Shown in pieces: positions 1-6,743 of a stretch of 6,953 nucleotides of DNA (position 1 is the stretch's first letter; each line of letters starts with the position of its first letter). The translations under genes and the position numbers were made by a program. The DNA is from Nocardioides sp. Its GTDB lineage: Bacteria; Actinomycetota; Actinomycetes; Propionibacteriales; Nocardioidaceae. Location: NCBI GenBank assembly GCA_021731205.1, contig JAKFXV010000228.1:1-6953 (forward strand), in the 5' to 3' direction. The notes beneath the pieces are model-generated. The model did not search any database. It was given only the letters and a program-made list of their open reading frames with translations, and was not told the DNA's origin.

Positions 1-332
1 CCGCCGAGCTCTGCTTCCTTCACGGCATCGACCCGCAGACCCCGGTCGGCGCCGTCCCTCGGTTGCCCCGGTTGTTGGCTCGGGCCCAGCAACTGCTCGA
101 GGTCAACAAGCAGCGGGCGATCCCATGCACGACGGGCGACCTGCGGCCGGGTCGTCGAATGTGGGTCTACGGCCGAGATCGCGGCCGGTGCCTGCGCTGC
201 GCGAGTCCGATCAGTGTGACCATGTCCGGCGAGGCCGGCCGTGAGCGGGCGTCGTACTGGTGTCCTGTGTGCCAGGAGAGGCCGGACCGTCCCGGATCGG
301 GTCAGGCGGCGGCGGACGCGACGACTTCTTGA
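1..332 (+). CDS. nei: Nei/Fpg-family DNA glycosylase (endonuclease VIII-like), C-terminal part, 5' end outside window
   Basis: This is a base-excision-repair glycosylase/AP lyase that removes oxidised bases. The frame is open from base 3 and ends at TGA 330-332, giving about 109 visible residues. The visible part covers the end of the H2TH region (AELCFLHGIDPQTPV), a basic linker (TTGDLRPGRRMWVYGR) and the C-terminal zinc finger. The finger has cysteine pairs CLRC (codons at 189 and 198) and CPVC (codons at 261 and 270) with the motif GRERASYWCPVCQ, whose arginines contact DNA in this family. The N-terminal catalytic Pro/Glu lies outside the window, so activity cannot be judged. A poorly conserved tail of about 18 residues follows the finger. 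The TTG at 63 is internal to the domain, not a start. In Mycobacterium and Streptomyces this type of gene sits beside the helicase gene lhr, so lhr may lie to the left; that is inference. The 3' end overlaps clgR by 31 bases, tail to tail. Confidence 0.9.
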   Translation, partial: AELCFLHGIDPQTPVGAVPRLPRLLARAQQLLEVNKQRAIPCTTGDLRPGRRMWVYGRDRGRCLRCASPISVTMSGEAGRERASYWCPVCQERPDRPGSGQAAADATTS

Positions 333-601
333 CGGGCTTCTTCGAGCGCGACGGCGTCGCTGACCTCGCGCAGCACATCGGACAAGGGGGCGTCCAAGGC
401 GGCGCACAAGGAGGCAAGCAGTTCTGAGGAGGCTTCCTTCTGACCCCGCTCGACCTCGGAGATGTAGCCGAGGCTGACCATGGCGGCGGCGGAGACCTGG
501 CGCAGGGTCATCCCGCGCTCGACGCGCCGCGACCGCAGCACCTCACCCAGGTAACGACGAAACAGCAGCACGCCGCCGGGGACCACGTCGACCGCCGTCA
601 T
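302..601 (-). CDS. clgR: ClgR-type XRE-family transcriptional activator of Clp protease genes
   Basis: This is a small cytoplasmic DNA-binding protein of 99 residues, the usual size for the family. The helix-turn-helix spans about residues 18-76. The run VSLGYISEVERGQKEASSEL (42-61) is nearly invariant in actinobacterial ClgR/PopR proteins and sets them apart from generic XRE regulators. In Streptomyces, Corynebacterium and Mycobacterium, ClgR activates clpP1P2, clpC and other stress genes. The start chosen is ATG 601, which has the Shine-Dalgarno-like AAAGGTGG at 614-607, five bases away. A GTG at 610, three codons upstream, is also open but lies inside that ribosome site, so I consider it less likely. 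The protein ends ASAAA, a non-polar tail like those recognised by ClpXP/ClpCP, consistent with the reported ClpP-dependent turnover of Streptomyces ClgR. A 46-base gap separates it from cinA and probably carries part of its own promoter. The last ten codons lie opposite the end of the convergent glycosylase gene. Confidence 0.93.
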   Translation of the reverse strand: MTAVDVVPGGVLLFRRYLGEVLRSRRVERGMTLRQVSAAAMVSLGYISEVERGQKEASSELLASLCAALDAPLSDVLREVSDAVALEEARQEVVASAAA

Positions 602-606
602 GTCTG

Positions 607-614
607 CCACCTTT
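607..614 (-). promoter_or_regulatory. Ribosome binding site that fixes the clgR start
   Basis: On the minus strand AAAGGTGG differs at one position from the anti-SD complement AAGGAGG, and it lies five bases before ATG 601. The upstream in-frame GTG (610-608) falls within this motif and has no well-placed SD of its own, which favours ATG 601. Confidence 0.6.
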
Positions 615-630
615 CGCCAACCAGTTGGGT

Positions 631-658
631 CAACGCTACTGCAGCGCTCAACCTTCCC
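631..658 (-). promoter_or_regulatory. Candidate ECF (SigE/SigH-type) promoter for clgR
   Basis: Read on the minus strand, GGGAAGG (658-652) is followed after 16 bases by CGTTG (635-631). The actinobacterial SigE/SigH pattern is roughly GGGAAC/T, a 15-17 base spacer, then CGTT, so only one position of the -35 box is off. Transcription would begin near 622-626, about 20-25 bases before the clgR ATG, leaving just enough room for the AAAGGTGG ribosome site. The -35 box sits across the last codons of cinA. clgR is known to be under SigE/SigH control in Mycobacterium tuberculosis and Corynebacterium glutamicum, which makes the match more credible. This is a visual match, not an experimentally supported start. 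Confidence 0.5.
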
Positions 659-1124
659 GAAGCAAAAGGGCGAGGAGTTCGCTCACAGCGTGTTCGCAGC
701 TCGCCGTCTGGACTGCGGAGCGGTCTCCCGTCAGGTCGAGCTCGGCAACGTGTTCGCTCATGGGGCCGACGATGCCGATGAACACCCGGCCGGCCGGCAC
801 TCCATCGGCAGGTCCTGGGCCGGCGACACCCGTCGTGCTGACGGCGTACGCCGCCCCGGTCAAGGCCCGCACTCCGCGGGCCATGGCCAGCGCACACTCG
901 GCTGACACGACCCCGTGGGCGGCCAGGAGTTGCTCCGAGACCCCCAGCACGTCGCGCTTGAGTGCCGTCGCGTAGGTCACGACCCCGCCGGCGTACGTCT
1001 GGGAGGCGCCTGGCGTCTGTGTGAGCACCGCGGCCAGGCGTCCGCCGGTCAACGACTCGGCCGTGGCGAGCATGGCGCCCCGGCGACGCAGCTCGGCATG
1101 CACCCGATCCGGCTCGAACGTCAC
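648..1124 (-). CDS. cinA: CinA C-terminal-type nicotinamide-nucleotide amidase (PncC)
   Basis: This cytosolic enzyme hydrolyses nicotinamide mononucleotide to nicotinic acid mononucleotide and ammonia, returning NMN (for example from DNA ligase) to NAD synthesis. The 158 residues are a stand-alone CinA C-terminal domain without the N-terminal molybdopterin-binding-like domain of full CinA. Visible family motifs are TAESLTGG (21-28, with the conserved serine at 24), YAGGVVTYATALK (44-56) and STTGVAGPGP (96-105) followed by G-VPAGRVFIG. The start is GTG 1124, whose GTGA overlaps the pgsA stop by four bases, and a weak CGGAA lies six bases upstream; translational coupling to pgsA is likely. The last codons double as DNA carrying ClgR-like boxes and the -35 element of the clgR promoter. 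The competence-related name comes from other bacteria; nothing here points to competence. Confidence 0.93.
   Translation of the reverse strand: MTFEPDRVHAELRRRGAMLATAESLTGGRLAAVLTQTPGASQTYAGGVVTYATALKRDVLGVSEQLLAAHGVVSAECALAMARGVRALTGAAYAVSTTGVAGPGPADGVPAGRVFIGIVGPMSEHVAELDLTGDRSAVQTASCEHAVSELLALLLREG
677..705 (+). promoter_or_regulatory. Two tandem ClgR-operator-like boxes upstream of clgR
   Basis: On the plus strand, box 1 (677-690) reads GTTCGC-TCACA-GCG. This fits exactly the pattern GTTCGC-N5-GCG that I recall for Streptomyces ClgR. It also fits most of the longer C. glutamicum pattern (WNNWCGCYNANRGCGWWS): all specified positions up to the first W after GCG, on the plus strand. Box 2 (692-705) reads GTTCGC-AGCTC-GCC, one base off. 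The two GTTCGC elements start 15 bases apart. Both lie inside the last 20 codons of cinA, about 55-80 bases upstream of the predicted clgR transcription start, a normal place for an activator to bind. Autoregulation of clgR is established in other actinobacteria; its operation here is inference. Confidence 0.5.
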
Positions 1125-1747
1125 TGTCGTTCCGTGGCCTTCGCGCGCTGCTGGCGCACCGAAGCGAAGAACTCATAGCCCGACCACATCGTCATGGCGA
1201 CCGCCGCCGCCAGCAGGGCCTGGCTGATGTAGAAGCACGCCACGCCCACCACCCCGAACACGTCGAACGCGCCGCCGTGAGCGGTCCCGTGTGGGAACGG
1301 CAGGCACAGGCCCGAGAGCGCCACCGATTGCAAGACGGTCTTGATCTTCCCGCTCTGGGCGGCCGGGACCACGATGTCCTTGAGGATCGAGAGCCGCAGC
1401 GCCGTGACGCTCCACTCGCGCAGCAACACGATGATCGTCACCCACCACCAGATGTCGCCGACCGCCGACAGACCGATGAACGCCATCCCGGTGATCGCCT
1501 TGTCCGCGATGGGATCGGCGATCTTGCCGAAGTCGGTGATCAGGTTGCGCTTGCGGGCGATGTCGCCGTCGATCTTGTCGGTGATCATGGCTGCGACGAA
1601 GATGGCGAACGCGATGAGCCGCCAGGTGATGGAGTCGCCACCGTCGTGGAGCAGTGCCCAGCCGAACACCGGCACCATCAAGATTCGCGCGGTGGTCAGC
1701 ACGTTGGGGAGGTTCCAGTTGCTGACCTGGGTCTCGGGCTGGTTCAT
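1121..1747 (-). CDS. pgsA: CDP-diacylglycerol--glycerol-3-phosphate 3-phosphatidyltransferase
   Basis: This membrane enzyme makes phosphatidylglycerol phosphate from CDP-diacylglycerol and glycerol 3-phosphate, the committed step to phosphatidylglycerol and cardiolipin. The 208-residue protein carries a perfect CDP-alcohol phosphotransferase motif, D-xx-DG-xx-AR-x8-G-xxx-D-xxx-D, with D57, D60, G61, A64, R65, G74, D78 and D82. The N-terminal [10 protein letters not shown] (13-22), REW at 110-112 and SGKIKTVLQ (132-140) are typical of PgsA rather than of other phosphotransferases. Several hydrophobic segments are visible (about 22-34, 43-56, 84-109, 140-151 and 163-188), and the C-terminus is basic and probably cytoplasmic. 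The start is ATG 1747, which overlaps the rimO stop as ATGA with GGTGGGG just upstream; the frame is open 17 codons further, but inside rimO and without family similarity. Actinobacteria have other CDP-alcohol transferases (PI phosphate and cardiolipin synthases), but the motif set and gene order favour PgsA. Confidence 0.94.
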   Translation of the reverse strand: MNQPETQVSNWNLPNVLTTARILMVPVFGWALLHDGGDSITWRLIAFAIFVAAMITDKIDGDIARKRNLITDFGKIADPIADKAITGMAFIGLSAVGDIWWWVTIIVLLREWSVTALRLSILKDIVVPAAQSGKIKTVLQSVALSGLCLPFPHGTAHGGAFDVFGVVGVACFYISQALLAAAVAMTMWSGYEFFASVRQQRAKATERQ

Positions 1748-3180
1748 CGGGCCCCACCCAGCGGCTCGGCGATCAGATCGACGCCTCGGCTCTCGCACAC
1801 GATGGCCGGCACCAGGTCACCCACGTTGTGCGTCGACGTTTCGGCGCGCAGGCTCGTCGTGCCGTCCACCTCGGGGCCTTGGTGCGCGGCTCGCCCCTCG
1901 ATCGAACCGTCGGTCGGATCAACCGACTCGACCAACACCTCGACGACCTGGCCGATCCGCTCCTCTGCACGTTGAGAGGTCAGTTCCTCGACCAGCCGAG
2001 AAACTCGGTCGACCCGCTCGGCGATCTCGGCCTCTTCAAGGTGGTCGGGGAAACCCGCCGCCTCGGTGCCCTCCTCGTCGGAGTACCCGAAGACACCGGT
2101 GACGTCCAACCGCGCCTCGCTCAGAAAGTCGCACAAGATGTCGACATCGGCTGCGGTCTCGCCGGGGAAGCCGACGATCACGTTGGATCGAATGCCGGCG
2201 GTCGGTGCGAGGCTCCTGACCCGGGCGATCAGGTCGAGGAACGCGTCGGCGTCTCCAAAGCGCCGCATCCGCCGCAGCAGCGGTCCGGCAGCGTGCTGGA
2301 ACGAGAGATCGAAGTACGGCACCACACCAGGGGTTGTCGCGATGGCCTCGATCAGGCCGGGCCGGATCTCTGCCGGCTGGAGATAGGACACGCGCACCCA
2401 GTCGACACCGTCGATCGCCGCGAGCTCCGGCAGCAGCGACTCGAGGAGTCGAAGGTCGCCCAGATCCTTGCCGTACGACGTGGAGTTCTCACTGACCAGG
2501 AACAGTTCACGCACGCCGGTGCCGGCCAACCAGCGCCCCTCGTCGAGGACCTCGGTCGGTCGTCTGCTGACAAACGATCCGCGAAACATCGGGATCGCGC
2601 AGAAGGTGCAACGGCGATCGCAGCCGCTGGCCAGCTTCAGGGGGGCGGAGGGGCCTTGGGTAAGTCTGGCCCGCGCGGGCAGGCCGTCACTCGCAGGCGC
2701 CACGCGATCCGCGGGGGCGATCGGAAGCAGTCGGCGGCGATCCTTTGGAGTGTGCGGATGCAGCACCTCGCCGGCCATGATCCGCCGCAGTCGATCGCCG
2801 ATGTGGGCGTAGTCGTCGAAGCCGAGCACCGCATCGGTTTCGGGGAGCGCCTCAGCGAGCTCGGCGCCGTACCTCTCGGCGAGGCAGCCCACCGCGACCA
2901 CCGCCTGTGGACGCCCCGTTCCCTTCAGATCCGCGGCCTGCAGCAGCGTGTCGACCGAGTCCTTCTTGGCGGACTCCACGAAACCGCACGTGTTCACGAG
3001 GACGGTGTCGGCATCTTCTGGATCGGCCACCAGCCGGAAACCGTCAGCAGCGAGGCGCCCGGCCAACTCTTCGGAATCGACGTCGTTGCGAGCGCAGCCG
3101 AGGGTGACTACGGCGACTGAGAGGGGGGTGGAATCGCGGGTGGAGTGGCTGTCGGGCGAGGCGACGGCGGCATTAGTCAT
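1744..3180 (-). CDS. rimO: Ribosomal protein S12 (aspartate) methylthiotransferase RimO
   Basis: This radical-SAM enzyme adds a methylthio group to the conserved aspartate of ribosomal protein S12. The domains run in the expected order over 478 residues. The N-terminal UPF0004 domain has the three cluster-binding cysteines C29 (TLGCARN), C65 (NTCGF) and C99 (VGCLAERY). The radical-SAM core has CDRRCTFC (C187, C191, C194) and the segment [22 protein letters not shown] domain lies at about 408-475. VGCLAERY followed by [13 protein letters not shown] identifies RimO rather than the tRNA enzyme MiaB. The 20 residues before the first conserved strand are low in conservation. ATG 3180 overlaps the end of the upstream HTH gene by eight bases; no strong SD is near it (a GAGGGGG lies over 15 bases away), so coupling to that gene probably drives initiation. 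The stop overlaps the pgsA start (ATGA). All cluster ligands are present, so the enzyme should be functional. Confidence 0.96.
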   Translation of the reverse strand: MTNAAVASPDSHSTRDSTPLSVAVVTLGCARNDVDSEELAGRLAADGFRLVADPEDADTVLVNTCGFVESAKKDSVDTLLQAADLKGTGRPQAVVAVGCLAERYGAELAEALPETDAVLGFDDYAHIGDRLRRIMAGEVLHPHTPKDRRRLLPIAPADRVAPASDGLPARARLTQGPSAPLKLASGCDRRCTFCAIPMFRGSFVSRRPTEVLDEGRWLAGTGVRELFLVSENSTSYGKDLGDLRLLESLLPELAAIDGVDWVRVSYLQPAEIRPGLIEAIATTPGVVPYFDLSFQHAAGPLLRRMRRFGDADAFLDLIARVRSLAPTAGIRSNVIVGFPGETAADVDILCDFLSEARLDVTGVFGYSDEEGTEAAGFPDHLEEAEIAERVDRVSRLVEELTSQRAEERIGQVVEVLVESVDPTDGSIEGRAAHQGPEVDGTTSLRAETSTHNVGDLVPAIVCESRGVDLIAEPLGGAR

Positions 3181-4159
3181 GACCGGACGAGTATGCCCCC
3201 TCGGTGGTCGGGCTCGGTGCCCCGATCACCGCTGGCGACTCACCCAACAGGTGAGTACTCGCCCACGCCATGGTCACGAACACCGCTATCGCCACCGCGA
3301 TGGTCATCCGCCGACTGTCCGGTTCGGGCATGGGGGGCGCCTCGGCCACCTCGGCTTGGGCGACCCGGGTGGCGTCGTACGACGCGACCAGCTCCGCTGG
3401 GTCGACTCCGAGCACTCGCCCCAACGTGCGCACCTGGCCGCGTGCATAGAAGTGGCCGCCGCAGAGGCTGAAGTCGTCGGACTCGATCGCCCGAATCACC
3501 GAGGCCGGCACTTTGGCGCGTGCGGAGACCTGTTGGATCGACAGCGCGCTCTCGAGGCGAGCACGCGCGAGGCGGGCGCCGAGCTCGGGTCCGTCTCCCG
3601 AGCGCGACGGCGTCGTGGCGATGACGGCGGTCAGCACGTCGGTCTGTGGCTCTCCGCTGGGAGCGGGCGCACGATGGCGCAGCGCGTGCACGGCCTCGAG
3701 GAGATCCTCGCCAGGCGTCACCCCTCGGACCTGAGCGATCCAACCCAAAGGAACGGCAAAGGCGGTGCCGTAGCAACGCCGGTGCAGGCGGGCGTAGAGC
3801 CGGGGCAGCAGGCCGGGCAGTGCGCCGATCGCGTCGAGTGGATCGGCCGCGGCCGGTCGGATCACCGGTTCTTGCCACCATCTGTCGGGCTCGCTGAGCG
3901 AGAGTTCGCCGAAGTCGTCCCAGACCAGCCCGATCCAGGTGCGGACGAAGCGGATGCGGACTCCCTGCGCATCCAAGACCAGTCTTGGTTGCTGCGCGTC
4001 CAGAAGCACAGCGAGCCAGACCAAACCCAGCGCCGCGAAGAAGCACGCCGCGATCACGTCGACGGCGGAGTTCGCGCTTCGGGCGAAGGTGAACGCCGCC
4101 AGCGCCGATGCCCCCGTCAGCGCACCCGAGAGCACCGGATTCCCCGACACGGTCACCAC
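3173..4159 (-). CDS. RodZ-like membrane protein with HTH domain and an unusual N-terminal membrane/PH-like region
   Basis: The protein has 328 residues from the chosen start. Two hydrophobic segments (about 9-26 and 33-53) come first. Then comes a soluble region (57-163) whose opening, [13 protein letters not shown] followed by [12 protein letters not shown], reads like bacterial PH-like domains. An HTH of the RodZ type (about 193-262) follows, with [20 protein letters not shown], the helix [14 protein letters not shown] and the hallmark [18 protein letters not shown] third hydrophobic segment (286-305) precedes a tail of only 23 residues. RodZ normally has HTH, one membrane segment and a periplasmic domain; here the outer domain is missing and the front part is added. 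RodZ links MreB to the elongation machinery, but this protein's partner cannot be read from sequence. The predicted topology keeps the PH-like and HTH parts inside. GAGGTGG at 4171-4165 is five bases from GTG 4159 and eight from GTG 4156; either may be the start. The longer frame to 4234 would lie within ftsK. Confidence 0.85.
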   Translation of the reverse strand: MVTVSGNPVLSGALTGASALAAFTFARSANSAVDVIAACFFAALGLVWLAVLLDAQQPRLVLDAQGVRIRFVRTWIGLVWDDFGELSLSEPDRWWQEPVIRPAAADPLDAIGALPGLLPRLYARLHRRCYGTAFAVPLGWIAQVRGVTPGEDLLEAVHALRHRAPAPSGEPQTDVLTAVIATTPSRSGDGPELGARLARARLESALSIQQVSARAKVPASVIRAIESDDFSLCGGHFYARGQVRTLGRVLGVDPAELVASYDATRVAQAEVAEAPPMPEPDSRRMTIAVAIAVFVTMAWASTHLLGESPAVIGAPSPTTEGAYSSGHD

Positions 4160-4164
4160 AGGTG

Positions 4165-4171
4165 CCACCTC
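4165..4171 (-). promoter_or_regulatory. Ribosome binding site of the RodZ-like gene, spanning the ftsK stop
   Basis: GAGGTGG on the minus strand overlaps the ftsK stop codon TGA (4172-4170). It is placed for initiation at GTG 4159 or GTG 4156, which argues against the long in-frame extension into ftsK and suggests that ribosomes finishing ftsK help start the next gene. Confidence 0.6.
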
Positions 4172-6731
4172 AGATCTGGTTGGTGAGCGTGGCGATGACC
4201 TCGTCCACCTCATCCGGCTTGACCAGCACGTCACGAGCCTTCGAGCCCTCGCTCGGGCCGACGACGCCGCGACTCTCCAAGATGTCCATCAGCCGACCGG
4301 CCTTCGCGAATCCCACCCGTAGCTTGCGCTGCAGCATCGAGGTCGAGCCGAACTGGGTCGAGACCACCAACTCCACCGCCTGGACCACGAGGTCGAGGTC
4401 TCCCCCGATGTCGTCGTCGATCTCTCGAGCGCTCGACACCGCCACCGTGACATCGTCGCGATAGGTCGGCTCCAACTGGTTCTTGCAGTGCGCCACGACC
4501 TTGTGCACCTCGGCCTCGGTCACCCACGAGCCCTGCACCCGCACGGGCTTCGAGGAGCCCATGGGCAAGAACAGGCCGTCACCTTGGCCGACGAGCTTCT
4601 CGGCGCCTGGCTGGTCCAAGATGACCCGACTATCGGTGATCGAGGACGTCGCGAAGGCGAGTCGTGAAGGAACGTTGGCCTTGATCAGGCCGGTGACGAC
4701 ATCGACCGAGGGCCGCTGGGTCGCCAGCACGAGATGAATGCCGGCCGCTCGGGCCAACTGGGTGATCCGGACCACCGAGTCCTCGACATCTCGAGGGGCG
4801 ACCATCATCAGGTCCGCCAGCTCGTCGACCACCACCAGCAGATAGGGGTACGGCGTCAGCACCCGCTCGGAGCCCGGCGGCACCGTGATCTTCCCCGCAC
4901 GCACGGCTTGGTTGAAGTCGTCCACGTGACGGAACCCGAAGTTGGCCAGGTCGTCGTAGCGCAGGTCCATCTCGCGCACCACCCACGCCAGCGCCTCGGC
5001 TGCCTTCTTCGGGTTGGTGATGATGGGAGTGATCAGGTGCGGGATGCCCTCGTAGGCGTTCAACTCGACCCGTTTCGGGTCGATCATGATCATCCGCACC
5101 TCGTCGGGCGTGGACCGCATCAGGATCGAGGTGACCATCGAGTTGATGAAACTCGACTTGCCCGATCCGGTCGCGCCGGCGACCAGCAGATGCGGCATCT
5201 TCGACAGGTTCGCCACCACGAACCCACCCTCGACGTCCTTCCCGAGGCCGACCACCATCGGGTGGTGGTCCGCGCGGGCATTCCCGCTGCGCAGCACGTC
5301 CCCCAGGGACACGATCTCCTTGTCGACGTTGGGAATCTCGATGCCGACCGCGGACTTCCCCGGGATCGGGCTCAGGATCCGCACGTCGGCGCTCGCGACG
5401 GCGTACGCGATGTTCTTCTGGATGCCTGTGATCTTCTCGACCTTCACCGCCGGACCGAGCTCGACGACGTAGCGCGTCACCGTCGGTCCGCGCGTATAGC
5501 CAGTCACCTGGGCGTCGATCTCGAACTGCTCGAGGACCTCGGTGAGGCGGCCCACCACCGCGTCCGAGGCCGGTGTGCGGGCCTGATGGGTGCTGCCGGG
5601 CTTGAGCATCTCGTGACCTGGCAGGAGGTAGGCGATGTCGCCCGAGAGCTGGAGTTGTTCGACGCGTTGCGGGAGTGGCGAGTGCAAAGGCGGCTTCAGG
5701 TGGTCTTCATCGCCAGGCATGCTGCGGCGGCGCTTCCCAGGACGCGACAGTCCTGCCTGTTCGAGGTCATCGAGCGACGGTCCCCCCGCCGTCTCGTGCG
5801 CGGAGACCATCGGTGAGACGTACGCCGGGTCGCCGGCGTAGTTGTCCAGATCGGCTGCCGGCGTCGCGGCGTGCTTCTTGCGTGGCCCGTCGTCCGTGGC
5901 GTCTTCCAGTTCTTCCTCGTGGCGGCCCAGCAACCGGTCGCGCAGCGAGCCTAGTGTCGCCGGGATCTGATGTACCGGGGTTCCGGTGATCACCAGCAGG
6001 CCGAACATCGACAGCAGCACCAACAGCGGCACCACGACGAAGGAGGTGCGCAACAGGTCGAAGAGCAGACTGGTGACGACGTACCCGACGGCGCCACCTG
6101 CTTCGAGCAGGGCCGAGGAGCTCTCTGTGGGCTGTGGGTTGCCGTTGGCGATCTGGATCAATCCCAAGGTTCCGAAGCTCACCGCTGCCCAGCCGACGAA
6201 CTGACGTCCGACCGGACCGTTGCGTTCGGGATTGCGCAGATTGCGCCACCCCGACAGCACCAACAGCACTGGCACCGCCCAGGCGACCAGGCCGACCGAC
6301 CCGATCACGACGGTGCGGAGCAGATCCATCAATCCACCGGGCACCTGCCACCACACCGCGGCGGCCACGATCAGCGCGCTTCCGAGCAGGGTCAACCCCA
6401 GCCCGTCGCGGCGGTACTCAGGATCGAGGTCTCGCGCGGACCGTCCCAGTCCCCGGGCGATGCCACCCACGACTCCCGCGAGGCCCAGCCAGACGGCCGA
6501 CAGGGCACCCCACACTCCTGAGACCAGCACCGCGATCGGGCTCCTGCCGCTGCGCGCCGAGCGCGGCGCAACGCGCGCGGACCACGCTCGCGTCGAAGCG
6601 GACCGTCCCTTGCGGGAGGTCTTGGCCTTGCTGCCCGTGCTGCGGGATCGGGAGCTCGTCGTTCGCGAGGTCTTTCGTCCGCGCGCGCTCTTGCTCCGCG
6701 ACCCCGGCGGGGAAGACGTCCGGGTCGCCAT
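4170..6731 (-). CDS. ftsK: DNA translocase FtsK/SpoIIIE
   Basis: This septum-bound, ATP-driven pump moves chromosome DNA at division and brings the replication terminus sites together for dimer resolution. In the 853-residue protein, residues 1-60 are a Ser/Arg/Lys-rich cytoplasmic tail. Hydrophobic segments follow at about 64-90, 111-132, 140-162, 177-195 and 231-250, then a charged, poorly conserved linker to about 380. The motor has Walker A GATGSGKS (519-526), MIDPKRVEL, Walker B VVVDELADLM (633-642) and LATQRPSVDVVTG. The C-terminal gamma winged helix (about 778-853) includes STSMLQRKLRVGFAKAGRLMD and would read orienting sequences on DNA. All ATPase residues are intact and the length is normal for an actinobacterium. 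ATG 6731 gives the usual MATRTSS-type start. A GTG at 6773 would add 14 unsupported residues. No SD precedes ATG 6731, so a leaderless message is possible. It is the first gene of the minus-strand operon. Confidence 0.96.
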   Translation of the reverse strand: MATRTSSPPGSRSKSARGRKTSRTTSSRSRSTGSKAKTSRKGRSASTRAWSARVAPRSARSGRSPIAVLVSGVWGALSAVWLGLAGVVGGIARGLGRSARDLDPEYRRDGLGLTLLGSALIVAAAVWWQVPGGLMDLLRTVVIGSVGLVAWAVPVLLVLSGWRNLRNPERNGPVGRQFVGWAAVSFGTLGLIQIANGNPQPTESSSALLEAGGAVGYVVTSLLFDLLRTSFVVVPLLVLLSMFGLLVITGTPVHQIPATLGSLRDRLLGRHEEELEDATDDGPRKKHAATPAADLDNYAGDPAYVSPMVSAHETAGGPSLDDLEQAGLSRPGKRRRSMPGDEDHLKPPLHSPLPQRVEQLQLSGDIAYLLPGHEMLKPGSTHQARTPASDAVVGRLTEVLEQFEIDAQVTGYTRGPTVTRYVVELGPAVKVEKITGIQKNIAYAVASADVRILSPIPGKSAVGIEIPNVDKEIVSLGDVLRSGNARADHHPMVVGLGKDVEGGFVVANLSKMPHLLVAGATGSGKSSFINSMVTSILMRSTPDEVRMIMIDPKRVELNAYEGIPHLITPIITNPKKAAEALAWVVREMDLRYDDLANFGFRHVDDFNQAVRAGKITVPPGSERVLTPYPYLLVVVDELADLMMVAPRDVEDSVVRITQLARAAGIHLVLATQRPSVDVVTGLIKANVPSRLAFATSSITDSRVILDQPGAEKLVGQGDGLFLPMGSSKPVRVQGSWVTEAEVHKVVAHCKNQLEPTYRDDVTVAVSSAREIDDDIGGDLDLVVQAVELVVSTQFGSTSMLQRKLRVGFAKAGRLMDILESRGVVGPSEGSKARDVLVKPDEVDEVIATLTNQI

Positions 6732-6743
6732 GTATCGACAGTA
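6731..6743 (-). promoter_or_regulatory. Candidate -10 element giving a leaderless ftsK message
   Basis: On the minus strand TACTGT (6743-6738) fits the actinobacterial -10 pattern TANNNT. It lies six bases before the A of the ftsK ATG, exactly where it would start transcription at the start codon itself. No SD is visible before this ATG, as expected for a leaderless gene, and leaderless starts are common in actinobacteria. No convincing -35 box is found at 16-18 bases, so the call stays tentative. Confidence 0.35.

Noticed and set aside
348..360. Hairpin GCGAC-GGC-GTCGC 16 bases after the glycosylase stop, as a terminator
   Set aside because: The stem is only five pairs, has no T tract, and lies within clgR coding sequence; such short GC hairpins are common at this base composition.
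634..646. Inverted repeat CGCT-N5-AGCG between the proposed -35 and -10 of clgR as a further ClgR operator
   Set aside because: The spacing between CGC and GCG is seven bases, not the five of the ClgR pattern, and it could equally be chance in the spacer. It was not called as a site.
1828..3120. Long plus-strand open frame of about 430 codons opposite rimO
   Set aside because: It is the antisense shadow of rimO. Its translation is rich in Arg, Gly, His and Asp without family motifs, while the minus strand encodes a complete RimO with all cluster cysteines.
2948..4186. Plus-strand open frame of about 412 codons opposite the RodZ-like gene
   Set aside because: No motif or plausible ribosome site supports it, and the minus strand carries a convincing HTH and membrane segments in a tight operon.
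4160..4234. Upstream extension of the RodZ-like gene to ATG 4234
   Set aside because: It would lie mostly inside ftsK, adds Arg/Ser-rich residues without resemblance to a domain, and has no SD, whereas GAGGTGG directs initiation at 4159 or 4156.
5250..5270. Perfect 7-base-pair stem GACCACC / GGTGGTC inside ftsK
   Set aside because: It falls on the conserved DHHPMVVG coding segment, whose codons produce the symmetry; there is no reason to call it regulatory.
4734..5816. Long plus-strand open frame of about 360 codons opposite ftsK
   Set aside because: It is antisense to the intact FtsK motor domain, and its His/Asp/Arg-rich composition is typical of shadow frames in GC-rich genes.
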